Assembly: GCA_037903475.1 (NCBI GenBank)
Contig: JBAJFG010000060.1
Coordinates: forward strand, 62,001-126,000
Reading direction: 5' to 3'
Origin: Ancylostoma caninum
Taxonomy: Eukaryota; Nematoda; Chromadorea; Rhabditida; Ancylostomatidae
DNA: 64,000 nt
The stretch's first letter is position 1. The number at the start of each line of letters is the position of its first letter. This document shows, one piece after another, positions 23,305-35,559 of the stretch. A program made the translations under genes and the position numbers. The notes beneath the pieces were generated by a model. It searched no databases. It saw only the letters and a program-made list of their open reading frames with translations, and was not told the origin of the DNA.

Positions 23305-25791
23305 CAGTCATCGCCGTAGAATCTGAAAAATTTCGCGGGATTCGCGTCTTTCGCGGGATTTGCGGGATTTTCTCGTAACTTGCTTAAAATTGATTTATTT
23401 TGAGAGGAAAAAGAACTATGAGGTCTTATACAATGTCCTGCTCATGCTCACACACTAATCGCATCCGATTTCCAGCAGCTGTCAGCAAATATTTCAATAA
23501 ATTCGTTAATTACCTTGACCCCGCCCACTAATTGAGGTCAGACGCTAAAATTTTCACATTTTTTGCCTACAACTAACTAATTGGACATCTGGGACAGATT
23601 TTAATGGCAGTATCGTTTTTAGGATTCGACGACGTATAGCTTGATGCGAAAATTATTCGGAAACCTCACAGTTTTTTCATCCGCAAAATAATGCATTTTC
23701 CCCAAATTGCATGGCTTTTTTCAGCTGATAGAAGAAGTCTGGGGAGCTATGCTGATCCTATCGGGATTTTCAGCAAACACATATATTGATGTGCTGTGCA
23801 CTGTGGTAAGCTTGCTTCGACTACTCGATTATAAGCTTGCTGCAAAGTTAGTGATATGAGCAAAACCATTAGAATTTGTGGCAATTAATCAGCAAATTTT
23901 CTCCTTGGTAGATTTCCTTTTTAGGTGTGTTTAGGGGAGGAAGTAAAGTACTCTACGCTTTAACTGTTGCACAGGTTTTCTCCTGTAATAACGCCACCCG
24001 AAGCTGAATAACCCTGCTTCAAAAAGGCCAAAAATTAAGTGTGTAAAAGTATCAGCACCAGGTTTCGAAGTTAGGTTTGCTCAGAAACGCTCACTACTCA
24101 ACATTCGCACTAAAACTGATGAACACTACCAAACAAAGTTGATTGCTTATTGTATTGACCCCAATGACCTTTCCTCAATTCCAGGTGCAGAGGGTTCGTC
24201 GCGCCCTGGACGCGGGCTCAGTGAGGTGGCGGGGGTATGTTAGCACCTCAAACATTGTCCTCAGGCATATTTGGTTGTTTTCACGCATATCAGTGAACTC
24301 GGTCAGGTACTAGAAAACACGCTGTATGGTTTCTACAATAAAATCTTCAAGAAAATTTTTTCACAAAAATTCGCGTTTTCATCATTTCAAAGCTTCTTTT
24401 CTAGCTTCACAACTGTCCACTCGGTTTCTCGTTCCTCATACACGGTACTCACATCCCAAAGTAGTTCAAATGACTAATGCTTCACATCGGTGCCCCACGA
24501 TCACGAAGAAAAATTCTGCCGAACCTCGCTGCTACGCGGCTGGAGCTATGCGAAAGTGCATCTCTTGTCATATTTGATACCAGGTTTTTCTGTTTAAAGA
24601 AATATGGGTGGGATCTGTGAAATTTCATCGATATTAGAGGTTGTTTTTAATGTGTATGAAGTGCGAGAAACCGAGTGGACAGTTGTGAAGCTAGAAAAGA
24701 AGCTTTGAAATGATGAAAACGCGAATTTTTGTGAAAAATTTTCTTGAAGATTTTATTGTAGAAACCATACAGCATGTTTTCTAGTACCTGACCGAGTTCA
24801 CTGATATGCGTGAAAACAACCAAATATGCCTGAGGACAATGTTTGAGGTGCTAACATACCCCCGCCACCTCACTGAGCCCGCGTCCAGGGCGCGACGAAC
24901 CCTCTGCACCTGGAATTGAAGAAAGGTCATTGGGGTCAATACAAGGAGCAATCAACTTCGTTCAATAGTGTTCATCAGTTTTAGCGCAAATGTTGAGTAG
25001 CGAGCGTTTCTGAGCAAACCTAACTTCGAAATCTGGTGCTAATACTTTCACACACTTAATTTTTGGCCTTTTTGAAGCAGGGTTACTCAGCTTAGGGTGT
25101 CGTGATTACAGGAGAAAACCTGTGCAACAGTTAAAGCGTAGAGTACTTTACTTCCTCCCCTAAACACACATAAAAAGGAAATCTATGAAAGAGAAAATTT
25201 GCTGATTAATTGCCACAAATTCTAATGGTTTTGCTCATATCACTAACTTTGCAGCAAGCTTATAATCGAGTAGTCGAAGCAAGCTTACCACAGTGCACAG
25301 CATATCAATATATGTGTTTGCTGAAAATCCCGATAGGATCAGCATAGCTCCCCAGACTTCTTCTATCAGCTGAAAAAAGCCATGCAATTTGGAGAAAATG
25401 CATTATTTTGCGGATGAAAAAACTGTAAGGTTTCCGAATAATTTTTGCATCAAGCTATCCGTCGTCGAATCCTGAAAACAGCCCTGCCATTAAAAAATCT
25501 GTCCCAGATGTCCAATTAGTTAGTTGTAGGCAAAAAATGTGAAAATTTTAGCGTCTGACCTCAATTAGTGGGCGGGGTCAAGGTAATTAACGAATTTATT
25601 GAAATATTTGCTGACAGCTGCTGGAAATCGGATGCGATTAGTGTGTGAGCATGAGCAGGACATTGTATAAGACCTCATAGTTCCTTTCCCTCTCAAAATA
25701 AATCATTTTTAAGCAAGTTACGAGAAAATCCCGCAAATCCCGCGAAAGACGCGAATCCCGCAAAATTTTTCAGATTCTACGGCGATGACTG
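23305..25791. mobile_element. 2.49-kb foldback element with 1.1-kb arms
   Basis: Arms 23305-24431 and 24664-25791 are near-identical inverted copies with only scattered single-base differences and small indels; the loop of about 232 bp is unique. Outer tips are CAGTCATCGCCGTAGAATC and complement, flanked by TA at 23303-23304 and 25792-25793, consistent with a Tc1/mariner-type target. The tips carry a run of TTTCGCGGGATT-like sequence. No transposase frame is evident in the loop or arms. A transcript through it would form a hairpin of over 1 kb, a potential source of small interfering RNA. Confidence 0.85.
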
Positions 25792-25793
25792 TA

Positions 25794-26367
25794 CATAGCT
25801 AGTAGTGAACCTCCCCCACCTACTTCGAAAGAAATGACTTCTCGAGATCCCAATGTCCGCCGCTCATTTTCTTTCGTTGAGCGGATAGTTCAAAATCTTC
25901 TTAGGAAAGAACACCCAGATCGGTGAGCTAATCTCATTGAGAATGCTATTTACCATAGATCGGCTCTCGAAATAGGATAGACTTTTTGCGGTGTCAGCGG
26001 AACACCGAAGAATCCGTTGTTTGCACTTGAGAGTTAACTCACGATCTCGAGTCTCCAGACCAAATGACACCACAAACATTTGTATCCGCACACGCCCGGA
26101 ACTATCTAGTGAGGCGTGTTCGTTCCTAGCAATTAGGCATTGTAGGCATAGACATTGTTGTGGTTATGAAAAATTGTTCGTTTTTATTCGTCCATGAAAC
26201 ATACTCGTTACTATGGATCGTATGCCACTCTCTCTTGCACGGAAAAATTCAGCAAATTGTCACTTCAATCTAATTCTGATTTATATGCATTTTCGTAAAC
26301 GACTTGGGCAAAAATTCAGAAACTCGTCTGTCTCAAGCCTCTTTTCTATGATTTCAAGAGATAAACC
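25794..26367. other. Gene-free stretch, one uncalled frame
   Basis: A minus-strand frame (about 26091-25864, 75 codons) contains RDRELTLKCKQRILRCSADT; it has no recognisable domain or splice sites and is not called. Confidence 0.35.
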
Positions 26368-26369
26368 TA

Positions 26370-27254
26370 CAGTGGCGGCCACATATTTAGCACGCTGCCA
26401 ATTTTGGGGTGATCAGCTGATGAAAATATAAATTTTTATATTATTTCCATACACCAAGCTTGTAGTGCGCTATCAAGACAGTACTCGAGAATGTGACAAG
26501 GAATAACGTTATCTTTTTTACTGTACTCTACTCCTCAAGAAAATGTTTCTGAACAGATGTGCACTCATTCTTTCTCAGAGCTGAAAATGCAGTACTTTTG
26601 GAAATGTTTCCGTATTTCCCTTCTTTGATCTCATCGAATCAAGGGGGAATGTGATTTTATTCTCGATATTAGTGTCCGTTCTGCTACGCTAGTTTTAATG
26701 CGCGCTTCTTCACCTCACGGAAGAACACGAGCCCTCCACGTAGCTGAAAAATTGCAGAAAGAAAAGAATTCATGGTGAATACGAAGAGGAAACATCGCAT
26801 TTTGGCCGTGAATTTTTCTCTGATTAGTACCACTGGCAGACATCCAGCTACTCACGGGAAAATCCCATACTTGCTTTATTCACGAGGTTCAATAAAATGA
26901 AATTTTTGACAGATTTGATGGCTTGTTTCTGTCCCTGTTTCTGTTCAGCTTGTACGGAGGGCATGCCAATTGCGTTCACAGCAAGATGTTAAGCAGAAAA
27001 GTGCCCGACTCAAATCACAACTTCCCTTCTCTTCATGAGAAGATACAAAAATTTCATAGCTAGTTTGAGTAGACTCACGAAATTGAGATTTTATTTTTTA
27101 TTCCAGTTTCAACCGACTCTGTGGCAGTGGTAGGCATGAGAAAGGAAGCCGCCATAAAGTATTAATAAGTACTTGAACCTGGTTTTGATTGCTCCTTCTA
27201 ATGCGGAGATATACAGAAGATTCTGTGATCCAAAATCGAGGGTGGCCGCCGCTG
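26370..27254. mobile_element. TA-flanked non-autonomous DNA element, copy 2
   Basis: Sister of 6011-6894. It starts CAGTGGCGGCCACATATTTA after TA (26368-26369) and ends GGTGGCCGCCGCTG at 27254, where the flanking TA has decayed to CA. The two copies align over about 885 bp with many substitutions and small indels, so both are old or were copied from diverged masters. No coding capacity is seen. Confidence 0.75.
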
Positions 27255-27256
27255 CA

Positions 27257-29350
27257 TATGCTCTGGAGAGCCTTCAAATAAGACAAAGTGAAAAAAGAAT
27301 GAAAAAGAGGAAGGGTTGCATTGCTTAGATCAATCCGCACTAACGACAGTTAACCAAACCAGAAGTGGAGATCTTTCACAGACGAAGCCTCCGTTACTTT
27401 TCTTTTTTTTTAACGCACATCCAGAAATCCATCCTGCCCAATTCCTACAGATTTGAGAATTTTCCAATATTTTTCTGTTTTTGCACTCAAAACTTCTCTT
27501 ATTGCAGCCATTATAGTGCGCACCACATGCGATTTCCTCATTCTCGACAAAATGGTTCACATGAGCCTTCATGAAGTGGGTTTTCCGCCACTGGATTCTT
27601 AAGATGCAAAAAGCTCTATTCTGCTTAGCGGGATACTCCATAGCTTTACCCGGAATTTTCACTAGTGATTTTTTTGCGCTTGCGTCCAAAGTACACATCC
27701 GTATGTAAGTATACAGTAACTTTGTCAATTTCGTTCTGTAATCGATAGTCTGTCGTTGTTAGAGCATCCTAAATACTAAATACTACTTGCATGCATACTT
27801 CTTGCCAACAAAACATTGATCTTGGTACTGTTGTGCCGATGTTGCTAGTGTTGCAGATCAGCTCCCCAAGAGCTCCTTGTACACAGTTTTTGGAGTTAGC
27901 AAACATTGTGTGATACTCACTGTGCTGACGCGAAAATCGAAAAAATAATGACGAAGAGTACGCATTCTCTTATCGGGAGTGCTATGTTCTTGCCTTAGGT
28001 TGCAAAGTTGAGGAGGCTTATTTCGTGACATTTTTTATTGATTTTACAGAACGAATCGTTACAATTATCATAGTAATTACAGATCATTACAAAGCGGGTT
28101 TTACGAAGTCTTTTAGTTTAGATGATGTTATACGTATGAGGTACAATTCGATCATGCAGGCACGTGTTTTTTCGGTCCGCCCGTTTTCCAATTTCCTTTG
28201 ATATTCAGGGCACCCAGCTAAAATTGTGCAATATATGATTCAAAAAGACGTTGTGAAATCTTCTCAATTCTTAAGAGATTCAGATCCTCATTCTGAAGCA
28301 TTTTTGCTTCTACATATGGCTTCGCAGAACAAATTTGTTCCTAAGGAAGCAGAGAGCAGTATACGGTAGGCTTCTTTTTAAAATCGGAACATCTTTAAAG
28401 CGAGGATTAGTCCAACGGAACAGACGCCGTAGCCAGGAGCTTCCCCATGGCATTTCTTCGCTCCAAGTACATACATATGTAGATACTGGATCTTTCTCCG
28501 TTTGTGTGCAAGCGATTTGCAAGCGGCTCTGGCTTCCTTCCTATAGAGGGGCGTGTCCTGCCAAACCGTCCGTTCATAACAGATAATCCGCTGAGGTGTG
28601 CTTTCCGTCCGGAATGCGTTCCGCCTCTGCTGACCGACTTGCCCCGAGCTATTTCGGGCTCGGGCGGAGCACTCATGATAAAAGGCGACTCGGTCACAAA
28701 AGATCCTGACGCGCAGGTGACGGTCGGTTCCATGCGACTTCAAATAAGCATTCGATTACTATTTCATTCGCAAATGGCTGAACTCCTTCAAAAATCCTTG
28801 CTCATCTTCAGTACTTGTGATTTCTGATTTCCATAGCTGCAGTCTCACTAGAAATTGCACTCATCATGGAATCCACAACACCAGGGCTTCTCGTATGGAG
28901 TGTATTGTCCCACATACTTCCTGGTTTACAAATGACAGATGTCCGCCGATAATCAGACTCAGCAAACAGCGCGCGTAATAACTGCAATCCTTTCATCGCT
29001 TCTCCTTACCGGAGTGTTCTGAGATTGTGGCCAGCCGCGTAGATCACTGCTCCCCATGACGGAGGAGACGCGAAAGTCGCGAAATAGTACGCGCGGGCGG
29101 AGCTTGAGTGGCTCGCGCGTGCACTGCGCTTAGCTAGCCAAACATAGTCCGGGCCACTCGCGACCGTGCCCCTCCCCCTCTGGGTACACACTCTAATGAG
29201 CAAGTGAAAATCAGTAAGCACCACGTCCACGCTGTTTCTTCGCCGAAAGGGCTAATAGCCACTTCGGTGGCTCCGATGGCTCCATTGCATCGCTTATTTC
29301 CGCTGCTCGTTCGGACGTTACCTTGTGTTACCTAACATCCATTACAACTG
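27257..29350. other. Stretch with a GC-rich multi-frame repeat, no supported gene
   Basis: Between about 28400 and 28740 several long frames overlap on both strands in a locally GC-rich segment; this pattern suggests a repeat rather than a gene. Another GC-rich block at 29006-29230 lies just upstream of the secreted-protein gene and could include its promoter. No motif strong enough to call was seen. Confidence 0.4.
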
Positions 29351-29357
29351 GTTTCAG
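29351..29357 (+). promoter_or_regulatory. Probable trans-splice acceptor of the secreted-protein gene
   Basis: GTTTCAG ends at 29357, five bases before the ATG at 29363. With no coding exon upstream in frame, this is best read as a spliced-leader acceptor, which also fixes the start codon. Confidence 0.6.
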
Positions 29358-29362
29358 GTACC

Positions 29363-31365
29363 ATGAGGCGAGTGGCGTACTCCTTTCTGCTGCTTTTGCC
29401 GATCGCTTGCTATCTTGTATTCGCCAATGTATCAGATGAAGCTGTTGAAGGTATACATTGCGTTGCAACTATAAGTTATCGCCACTTTTATTGAAGTTTC
29501 GAGACATAATTCTAAAGAAGTTGAACGTTTATTTCACACCCAAAGCTTCGTCTTGAATTTTACTTTCACCAAATTGTTGAGCAGCATTGTACTCTTTGCA
29601 GAATTTCATATCATAGTGGACCAAATCATAATAATATCTGACTGATTGTAAGATTTATTTGGCTTTGCTAGACCTCACTGGTGGCCTGTTGATGATTTTG
29701 CAGCGTTATTACTCTGGTGCCTTTACTTATTGATGTTAGTGCGACATCTCCCTCTTTTCTCCGCCTAAAATACGATGCTTCCAGACTTGAAGCTCCACGA
29801 CGACCACCCCTACGATAGTAATTTGACCGTGTCCCGAACGAAGCGCCAGTACCGATGCCCTGCCAACTGCTTCTCAACCTGTTCCAACAACTACCAGTGT
29901 CAAGCAATGCCAGCACCTTCGATTTGCGTTCAAGGGTGCTGCTGTCCTTCAAACAACGTCAACCTCGAAAGTGAGTTAAAGTCCTCCCCAGAAGCTTTCG
30001 GCTTTACCGATGTTCAGCAACGAAGCACATGCTACTCGTTGCAGCCATTGCCCTAAGTGCGGTAAGGCAACCCAACAAGTGGGTCCAGCTACAGCTGCTG
30101 ATTTTCGCCTGCTCCGAACACAGTAGTTCGGTCTCCCTGCTCTATTTACCTTAACAGCGAGAGCCGTTGAGATGTTTGCCTGAGCTAAGCACCAGCGCAC
30201 GAGCGACGGGCTGACCGTTCCCACATGAAACAATGTGCTCTACAAAACAACTGCACAACAACTACGTAGTAATCGCTAGCTACGCAGTGGCGAGGGCTAG
30301 ATCTGTGGTGGTTTTGATGAAATTTCGGGAGATCACACGTCAGGGAACATTCAAAGTAGGTTAGAGATACATGTTTACCTACAGAGAAAGCTGAGACAAG
30401 CCTGCAGTAAACACAGTATCTCAGCGAGTCTTCTGAAACTATGCAAAGAGCAAGATAGCAATTTGCACGATGATCACGATTTTACAGGAACTGGCATTCT
30501 GTGCAATTTCTTGCAACATTTCTTCCCTAGCAATGAAAAACATGTTAATAGTCGTTTTAGCGTATCAGTCAAGTCCTTTAGATGAATTTCCAGCGAGGAA
30601 TGTGTTTGAAGATTTCGGAGCGGAACAAGTGGGATAGGGGTAGGGAATTGGTTTTGCTGCTGTGAAGCCGTCATTACGTCAGGCAAAGTACTCCAATAAA
30701 AAACACTACACTTAGTGACGGGTTTTGAGTAATCCTGTGCATTCATTATGTGGAGTACATCTCCAAAAATCCTTCCCTCAAGTTACAAATCATTGTTTTT
30801 GTCGAGGCATGGTAGAAAATGCCGTGAAATGTGGTGTTGGCAATCCCCACTGTTTTCTCACCCCATGTGTCTTACATAAATTTTTGTGCCATTTCCTGAA
30901 TGGTGTGTTTTAGCTGCGTGCTCCGGTGGCCCAGCTGTAGCGGCTTGCCTTGGCGGACTTTGCGGACAAGGATTCTTCTGCACTGTCAACAACTTCTGTT
31001 GCCGTTGTCAATCAGGAAACTCCACAGGTATTGGGTCTAATTCGAATAGAGACCTATTCGTTACCATGTAGTGGAAGTCTCGTTAATAGATATGTTCCAC
31101 CTGAAATTGTTCCGATTCCCAGGCCCTTGCGTCAACCAACAATGCCCAGTTGGATACATTTGCAATACAAATAACTACTGCTGTCCTATTGGCTCAGGAG
31201 GAGTTCTCGGTTAGCTGTCACGTCTAACGAAATCGGCTAACTTTGCCGTAGTTCCTAAATGAGAGTCCATGGCTACGCATTGCAGGACCATGCGTCAACG
31301 GGCAATGTCCATCAGGGTACACCTGCGGTGCTGGAAACCTCTGCTATCTGACGTCCGGAAAATAG
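29363..31365 (+). CDS. Secreted modular cysteine-rich protein with CC-type repeats (five exons)
   Basis: Exons 29363-29450, 29785-29970, 30914-31027, 31123-31209 and 31286-31365 give 184 residues. Exon 1 is a signal peptide (MRRVAYSFLLLLPIACYLVF, then AN). Exon 2 adds a short propeptide ending RTKR at residues 47-50, a furin-type site, then a module with CPANC...CVQGCCCP. Exon 3 encodes a second module (CGQGFFCTVNNFCCRC). Exons 4 and 5 encode PCVNQQCPVGYICNTNNYCC and PCVNGQCPSGYTCGAGNLCY, matching the CC domain of nematode proteins; the last lacks the second Cys of its CC pair. All four introns are phase 1 and each module is one exon, as expected if modules spread by exon duplication. Function is unknown; an extracellular role such as defence, cuticle or host interaction is inference only. 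Confidence 0.88.
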
Positions 31366-31465
31366 TCGGCGGAGACGCGGCTACGACATGTTATCTCTAT
31401 CTCGATTTTCCAGTCTTTCTTGTTGATTTCTTTATTTGAAAATAAGTTATATTGTGTTCATAAAT

Positions 31466-31471
31466 AATAAA
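31466..31471 (+). terminator. Polyadenylation signal AATAAA of the secreted-protein gene
   Basis: Hexamer 101 bases after the stop codon of the cysteine-rich secreted-protein gene, on the same strand. Confidence 0.6.
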
Positions 31472-32205
31472 ACATTGATAATTGATCACGCATGGTGCGT
31501 GATCAGCAAGTTTGTCCGTTAGGAGAGGCGAGATTCCTGAAGAGCTCTTGTTTCACATGACATAGATTCTCTCCGACTGTACATTTATGATCCATTTGTT
31601 GTACGCAGCTGCCATGCGAGTGTATTAAATGTTAGATACCCAGGAATTTTCGGAATCTACATTCATATCTGTAACGACAAGGATGGGCAGAGCATCACAG
31701 CGAAAACAGGACATTTTATTTCTAATTTACTGCAAGGAAGTTCATAGCGCAGCGTTTTACCGTCAACAGAGACAAAGGCTACGGACCTCAAAATTCTCCT
31801 GAACAATTATTCATTGCGAGATGAACCAGATTCTCAGACAGTGTGGCTCTAGGCTTCTTAGGAAATGCAGTGAGCGTCGATGGAGCTGATGAATTTGTGG
31901 CGTCGAAGGTCTGCAGCTGCATTATTTGTCCGCGCTGCGCTGTGGAACCGCAGCTGTTTATTGTCTGTATTGTATGTTATTCCTTTGCATTTCATGGCTT
32001 TACGACAAAAAAAAAATTAAACATCGCAGCATTTAGCCAACAGCGCAAAGTGACGATCCTAAGGTGGAACGCAGTCGCGTTGTTGCGTCTGGTGTCGCCG
32101 TACCCATCGCATATCAAAAGGTGCCTTACAATTAGATGAGTAACGACACTACTTGTTCAGTAGTTTCGTTAGATGGCATCACCTTCACCAGATATTATTA
32201 TACTA
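31472..32205. other. Gene-free stretch, no supported feature
   Basis: Downstream flank of the secreted-protein gene. Open frames are short and lack splice context. Nothing was recognised. Confidence 0.4.
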
Positions 32206-32710
32206 CCAGTCTGGAAGTCCGGCGTTAGCGCTACCAGTCTGGCCCTCCGGCTAACGCCGGACTTCCAGACTTCTATTGATGCTCGCTTCGCTCGCATACT
32301 GCACGTTGAAAGCAAACACAAAGGTGTAAATGGATCGATAAAATCTGTATTCTTCCACGCAGTTCTATCGCTCTCCTGAGAAGCGACCGGTGTATATAAA
32401 CGAAAAGGAAGGAGTGGTTCTTTCAAAGACACATGGAATGGGAAGAGAACACGGATACGAAAGGAAACAATGTACGTCTAGGTGATTTAGGTAGGAGGGT
32501 CCGCCAAAACAGGGTAAGCGTACCCTTTATGCAGAAGTAGAGAGCGAATTCCTATTACTTGTAGAAGCCGGCACACCTTTATCACATCGTTGGACCTGAC
32601 TCCGTTTTCCTACTTTTGGACGCCAGCGCACCCTTGTCACACCGTTGGACCCGACTCCAATCGTTTCCTCACTTTTGGACGCCGGCGCACTACTACAGCA
32701 ACAGTAGACC
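32206..32710. repeat. Dispersed repeat family, copy 1, with hairpin and minisatellite units
   Basis: Contains a palindrome around 32213-32272 (CTGGAAGTCCGGCGTTAGC and complement), followed by the CTCGCTTCGCTCGCATA motif and, at about 32570-32700, units like TTGGACCCGACTCC...GGACGCCGGCGCAC. The same ordered pieces occur at 41608-42065 and 44985-45655. This copy appears rearranged: part of its tail is inverted near 32390-32420. Confidence 0.6.
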
Positions 32711-34091
32711 CGTTGTAGAGCATTCTCTTCGGTCTAGGCCACGCCCTCGGATTTCGTTTCACACTGACAAACACACAAACACACATACAGAGTAGCACGT
32801 TATTATAAGTCATGATACTCTTGATACCAACATACCATTCCTACATCAGTCGACATTCTGCATGGCACTTTCCCTACCAGTGGATAAGAGCGCCTCCATG
32901 AAGGCATCCGCCTCGTTTAATCAACAGTATCGCATCTCTTCCAATACTCTATGCTAGGGCACTTGATTTACCCTAGTGGAGCTTTTGAGTAGTTTCTTCC
33001 TTGCTAGCAAAATGATGCTCACCTGCGCTCCCATCACGAATAGTTGGATCCACGGTCTGCCATCTCTCTTATCACTGAAAAAAAAAGGGGGGGGAGCAGT
33101 TACAGCGAAATTGTGTAAACTCGTGGTGCGAAAGAAACCCCCCGAAAGGTAGCCCACCACTTCACCGTAGCAACGATCAACAGAAAAAACGGCACCGGAT
33201 GTCGCTCGAACGAACACCTGTAATTTGAAAGAAATGGGACGTCGAAGTAAGAAATCAAGAGCAATGTCAAGGCATAATAGATGTGAGAAATGAAAAAAGT
33301 GAAATAGTGTGAAAAGTTTCAACCTCTTCAGCTATTGTGCGCGTCTACTGACTGGTGCAACAAAAAAAATGGAAATGGAAGAATGATGGTCGCGTCAAGA
33401 AAAATTTAAGAGTTTCTTGCATATATTGTTTCTCACGCCCTCTTCATTTCTTGTAATAAAGACGACATTCCTCGGTGAAATGTGGCATTCGATGCCGATG
33501 CATTTGATGCATCTTACTTAGTTCATCCTTGCCTTCAGGCTCTCCATCTTTCCATAGCTGGCTGAGAAGTGGGCCTGTTTGCGAAAAAGACAGCCTTTAA
33601 AATCCGGTGGAAAGTCTAGTTTAATCGGGTCCAGCAAGACAGAGTAATGCAGAGGAGGCTCTTACCGCGAGTAGCGAGCGGACTCATGTGCGGTGTCTTG
33701 TGAAAAGAAAGAGCTTTAGGCCTCTGATATCGAGCACGGCAAATGGGATCTGGCTCGAACTTCAGTGTCCTAACGACTGCAGCTGGCCGGTGTGGACGAT
33801 AATGGTCTAGCAGGAACAGCTATTCATTTTCAACAACGATAGGGATGATGTGAGAGCGAGTGAAGGATCAGCGTCTCATCTTAAGAAAGGGGATAAGTGC
33901 GCGTGAAGTTGACCAGAGGTATTTTGTCACGAATGCGACCTATGTTGTAGAAGCTCTGGCGACAAGCTGCTGTTGCAGTGGAGTACGTGACAGTGATTGT
34001 GTTGCTGTTGACTACGAAATGTGCCGGAAGGTTAACGATGTTCTTCGCGTCACTGAGTCGAGGTAAAAAAAAAAAGATAGCAGTTCTGAGT
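32711..34091. other. Stretch with one possible minus-strand exon
   Basis: Apart from the candidate exon at 33023-33074 and a second short candidate at 33166-33217 (after a CAAATTACAG acceptor), nothing is supported. A 122-codon minus-strand frame spanning both is open mainly because of a G/C-rich and T-rich composition. Confidence 0.35.
33023..33074 (-). CDS. Possible internal exon, unknown protein
   Basis: On the minus strand a strong TTTTTTTTTCAG acceptor is followed by 52 bases ending at a CAG|GTGAGC donor. One frame reads DKRDGRPWIQLFVMGAQ; another frame continues from the exon at 33217-33166 as VIREMADRGSNYS and stops. Phases allow only one of these readings, and neither is recognised as a family. 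Confidence 0.25.
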
Positions 34092-34886
34092 TCATTGTGA
34101 TATGAGGTGCGTGAACATTATCGATCGCATTGGATAAGCGATGTATCCACAAAAGAAGTTCGTCCACAGAATTCCAGTGAGAGAGGGAGCAATGTACTTG
34201 TTCAGTTGGATGAGATTGGAATTCTGTACATCAATATGGGTGGGATGATTAGATGGGACGTAACAGATTAGCTGAACTAGTATTAGGTTGAGAAGCCAAG
34301 ATATTCTGTCTGTCGGGCCGCCAACACAACTGACGATCGGTCGTACTTTGAACCGTGAGGGATCGTTTGAATTGAGATCGTCTGTTGAGAGCTTATGGGT
34401 CTTTACCAGGAGATACAGTGCAGGGCAAACTGGAAGCTCGAGTCTCAAGCGTGTTATCAAGGATGGTTTAAGGTGGGCATCCTTTGCTATGTTACCCCAA
34501 GTACGATTAAGCATACGGTACTGTTTAGTGAATTCTTCTTCGGAAGGTGGGCGATAAAGTGTCTCGTCACGGAGATGGAGTTCTGTTATCGCCTTATCTA
34601 GGTTTTGTGGGATTACAACGAATTCACCACCCTTGTCGCTTATGCATACGCGTACTTGCGCAGATGCTACAAAGTTGCGGATTTCCCGAATACCCTCTCT
34701 TCCCACAGAAGATAAGTTTGAAACGAATCTCTGACTTTTGTACTTGCAAAGGATATCATGAACGTTTGTAGCGAAAGAGCGGATTTTTGCATTCACCTCG
34801 GTGCTAGGGTTTTCTTGCTTTAGGTGGCGTTGAGGAAATGGGATTGTTGGAATGTTTGTTAGTTGACTAGTGGCCCCGTAAGCCAC
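34092..34886 (-). pseudogene. Penelope-like element reverse transcriptase fragment
   Basis: A minus-strand frame of 264 codons carries sequence typical of the N-terminal half of Penelope-like reverse transcriptases: CISDKGGEFVVIP and LYLLVKTHK followed by FKVRPIVSCVGGPTDRISWL. The palm catalytic YxDD region is absent; after PTHIDVQNSN the frame degenerates and stops. Neither a GIY-YIG endonuclease nor terminal repeats were found nearby. It is a dead retroelement remnant and not a host gene. Confidence 0.75.
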
Positions 34887-35559
34887 GTTATTGTGCTACT
34901 TTCCGTAGTGTGACAGTATTGACCCGGTGTGGTTTTTCGTGCGCGCCAACAGGTTGTGTGAGATTCACACCCTTAACTCGAGCTACACTATCTCACAACT
35001 GTATATGTATATCTACATATAACATTATTCAGTCGAAAAAGAGCACATAGCGTAGCGAATGAGAGAAGATAACTCACAGATTCCGTGAATCAATTTGTTT
35101 TGTTGTTTCTACCTCTGTCTTTCGCGAGCAGCGAGCATACCAAGGACTGCGTGAAATACAGAACACAACTGCTTTTGTATTGTACAAACCACTCGGTCAA
35201 TAACTCAGTGAGCCAATCATACAAACACACCCTCAGCATTACTGTGTGACTATCCCATCCTTCTAGTTCAAACCAAACTTATTCCAAAAACTTTGTACTC
35301 TCCCAAAGTTTTGAACAAAAACTGAAAACAAATTATTGTGAAAAGAGAATAAGCATCACGACCGCCTATTTCCACCAATCTTCTTTGTCATTACTCACCG
35401 ATATTCACCGACACGACGTGGCTCATTTATACTAAACCAAAAAAGTTCTAAGTGATGATTAAGAAAATGATCAATACTCAAATCCACGTGGCCTAGGGAA
35501 GAGAGATGATCAACAGGGTTAATGGGATAAATGAGTAGGAGCATAAGTTATTGGTTATT
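34887..35559. other. Gene-free stretch, no supported feature
   Basis: The sequence near 34887-35000 may be more of the degraded Penelope-like element. From about 35460 sparse, decayed units of the minisatellite that follows can be seen (GATCAACAGGGTTAATGGGAT). Confidence 0.4.

Noticed and set aside
28310..28830. Four overlapping frames of 83-121 codons on both strands
   Set aside because: A GC-rich segment open in many frames at once; no family, no splice structure; more likely a repeat.
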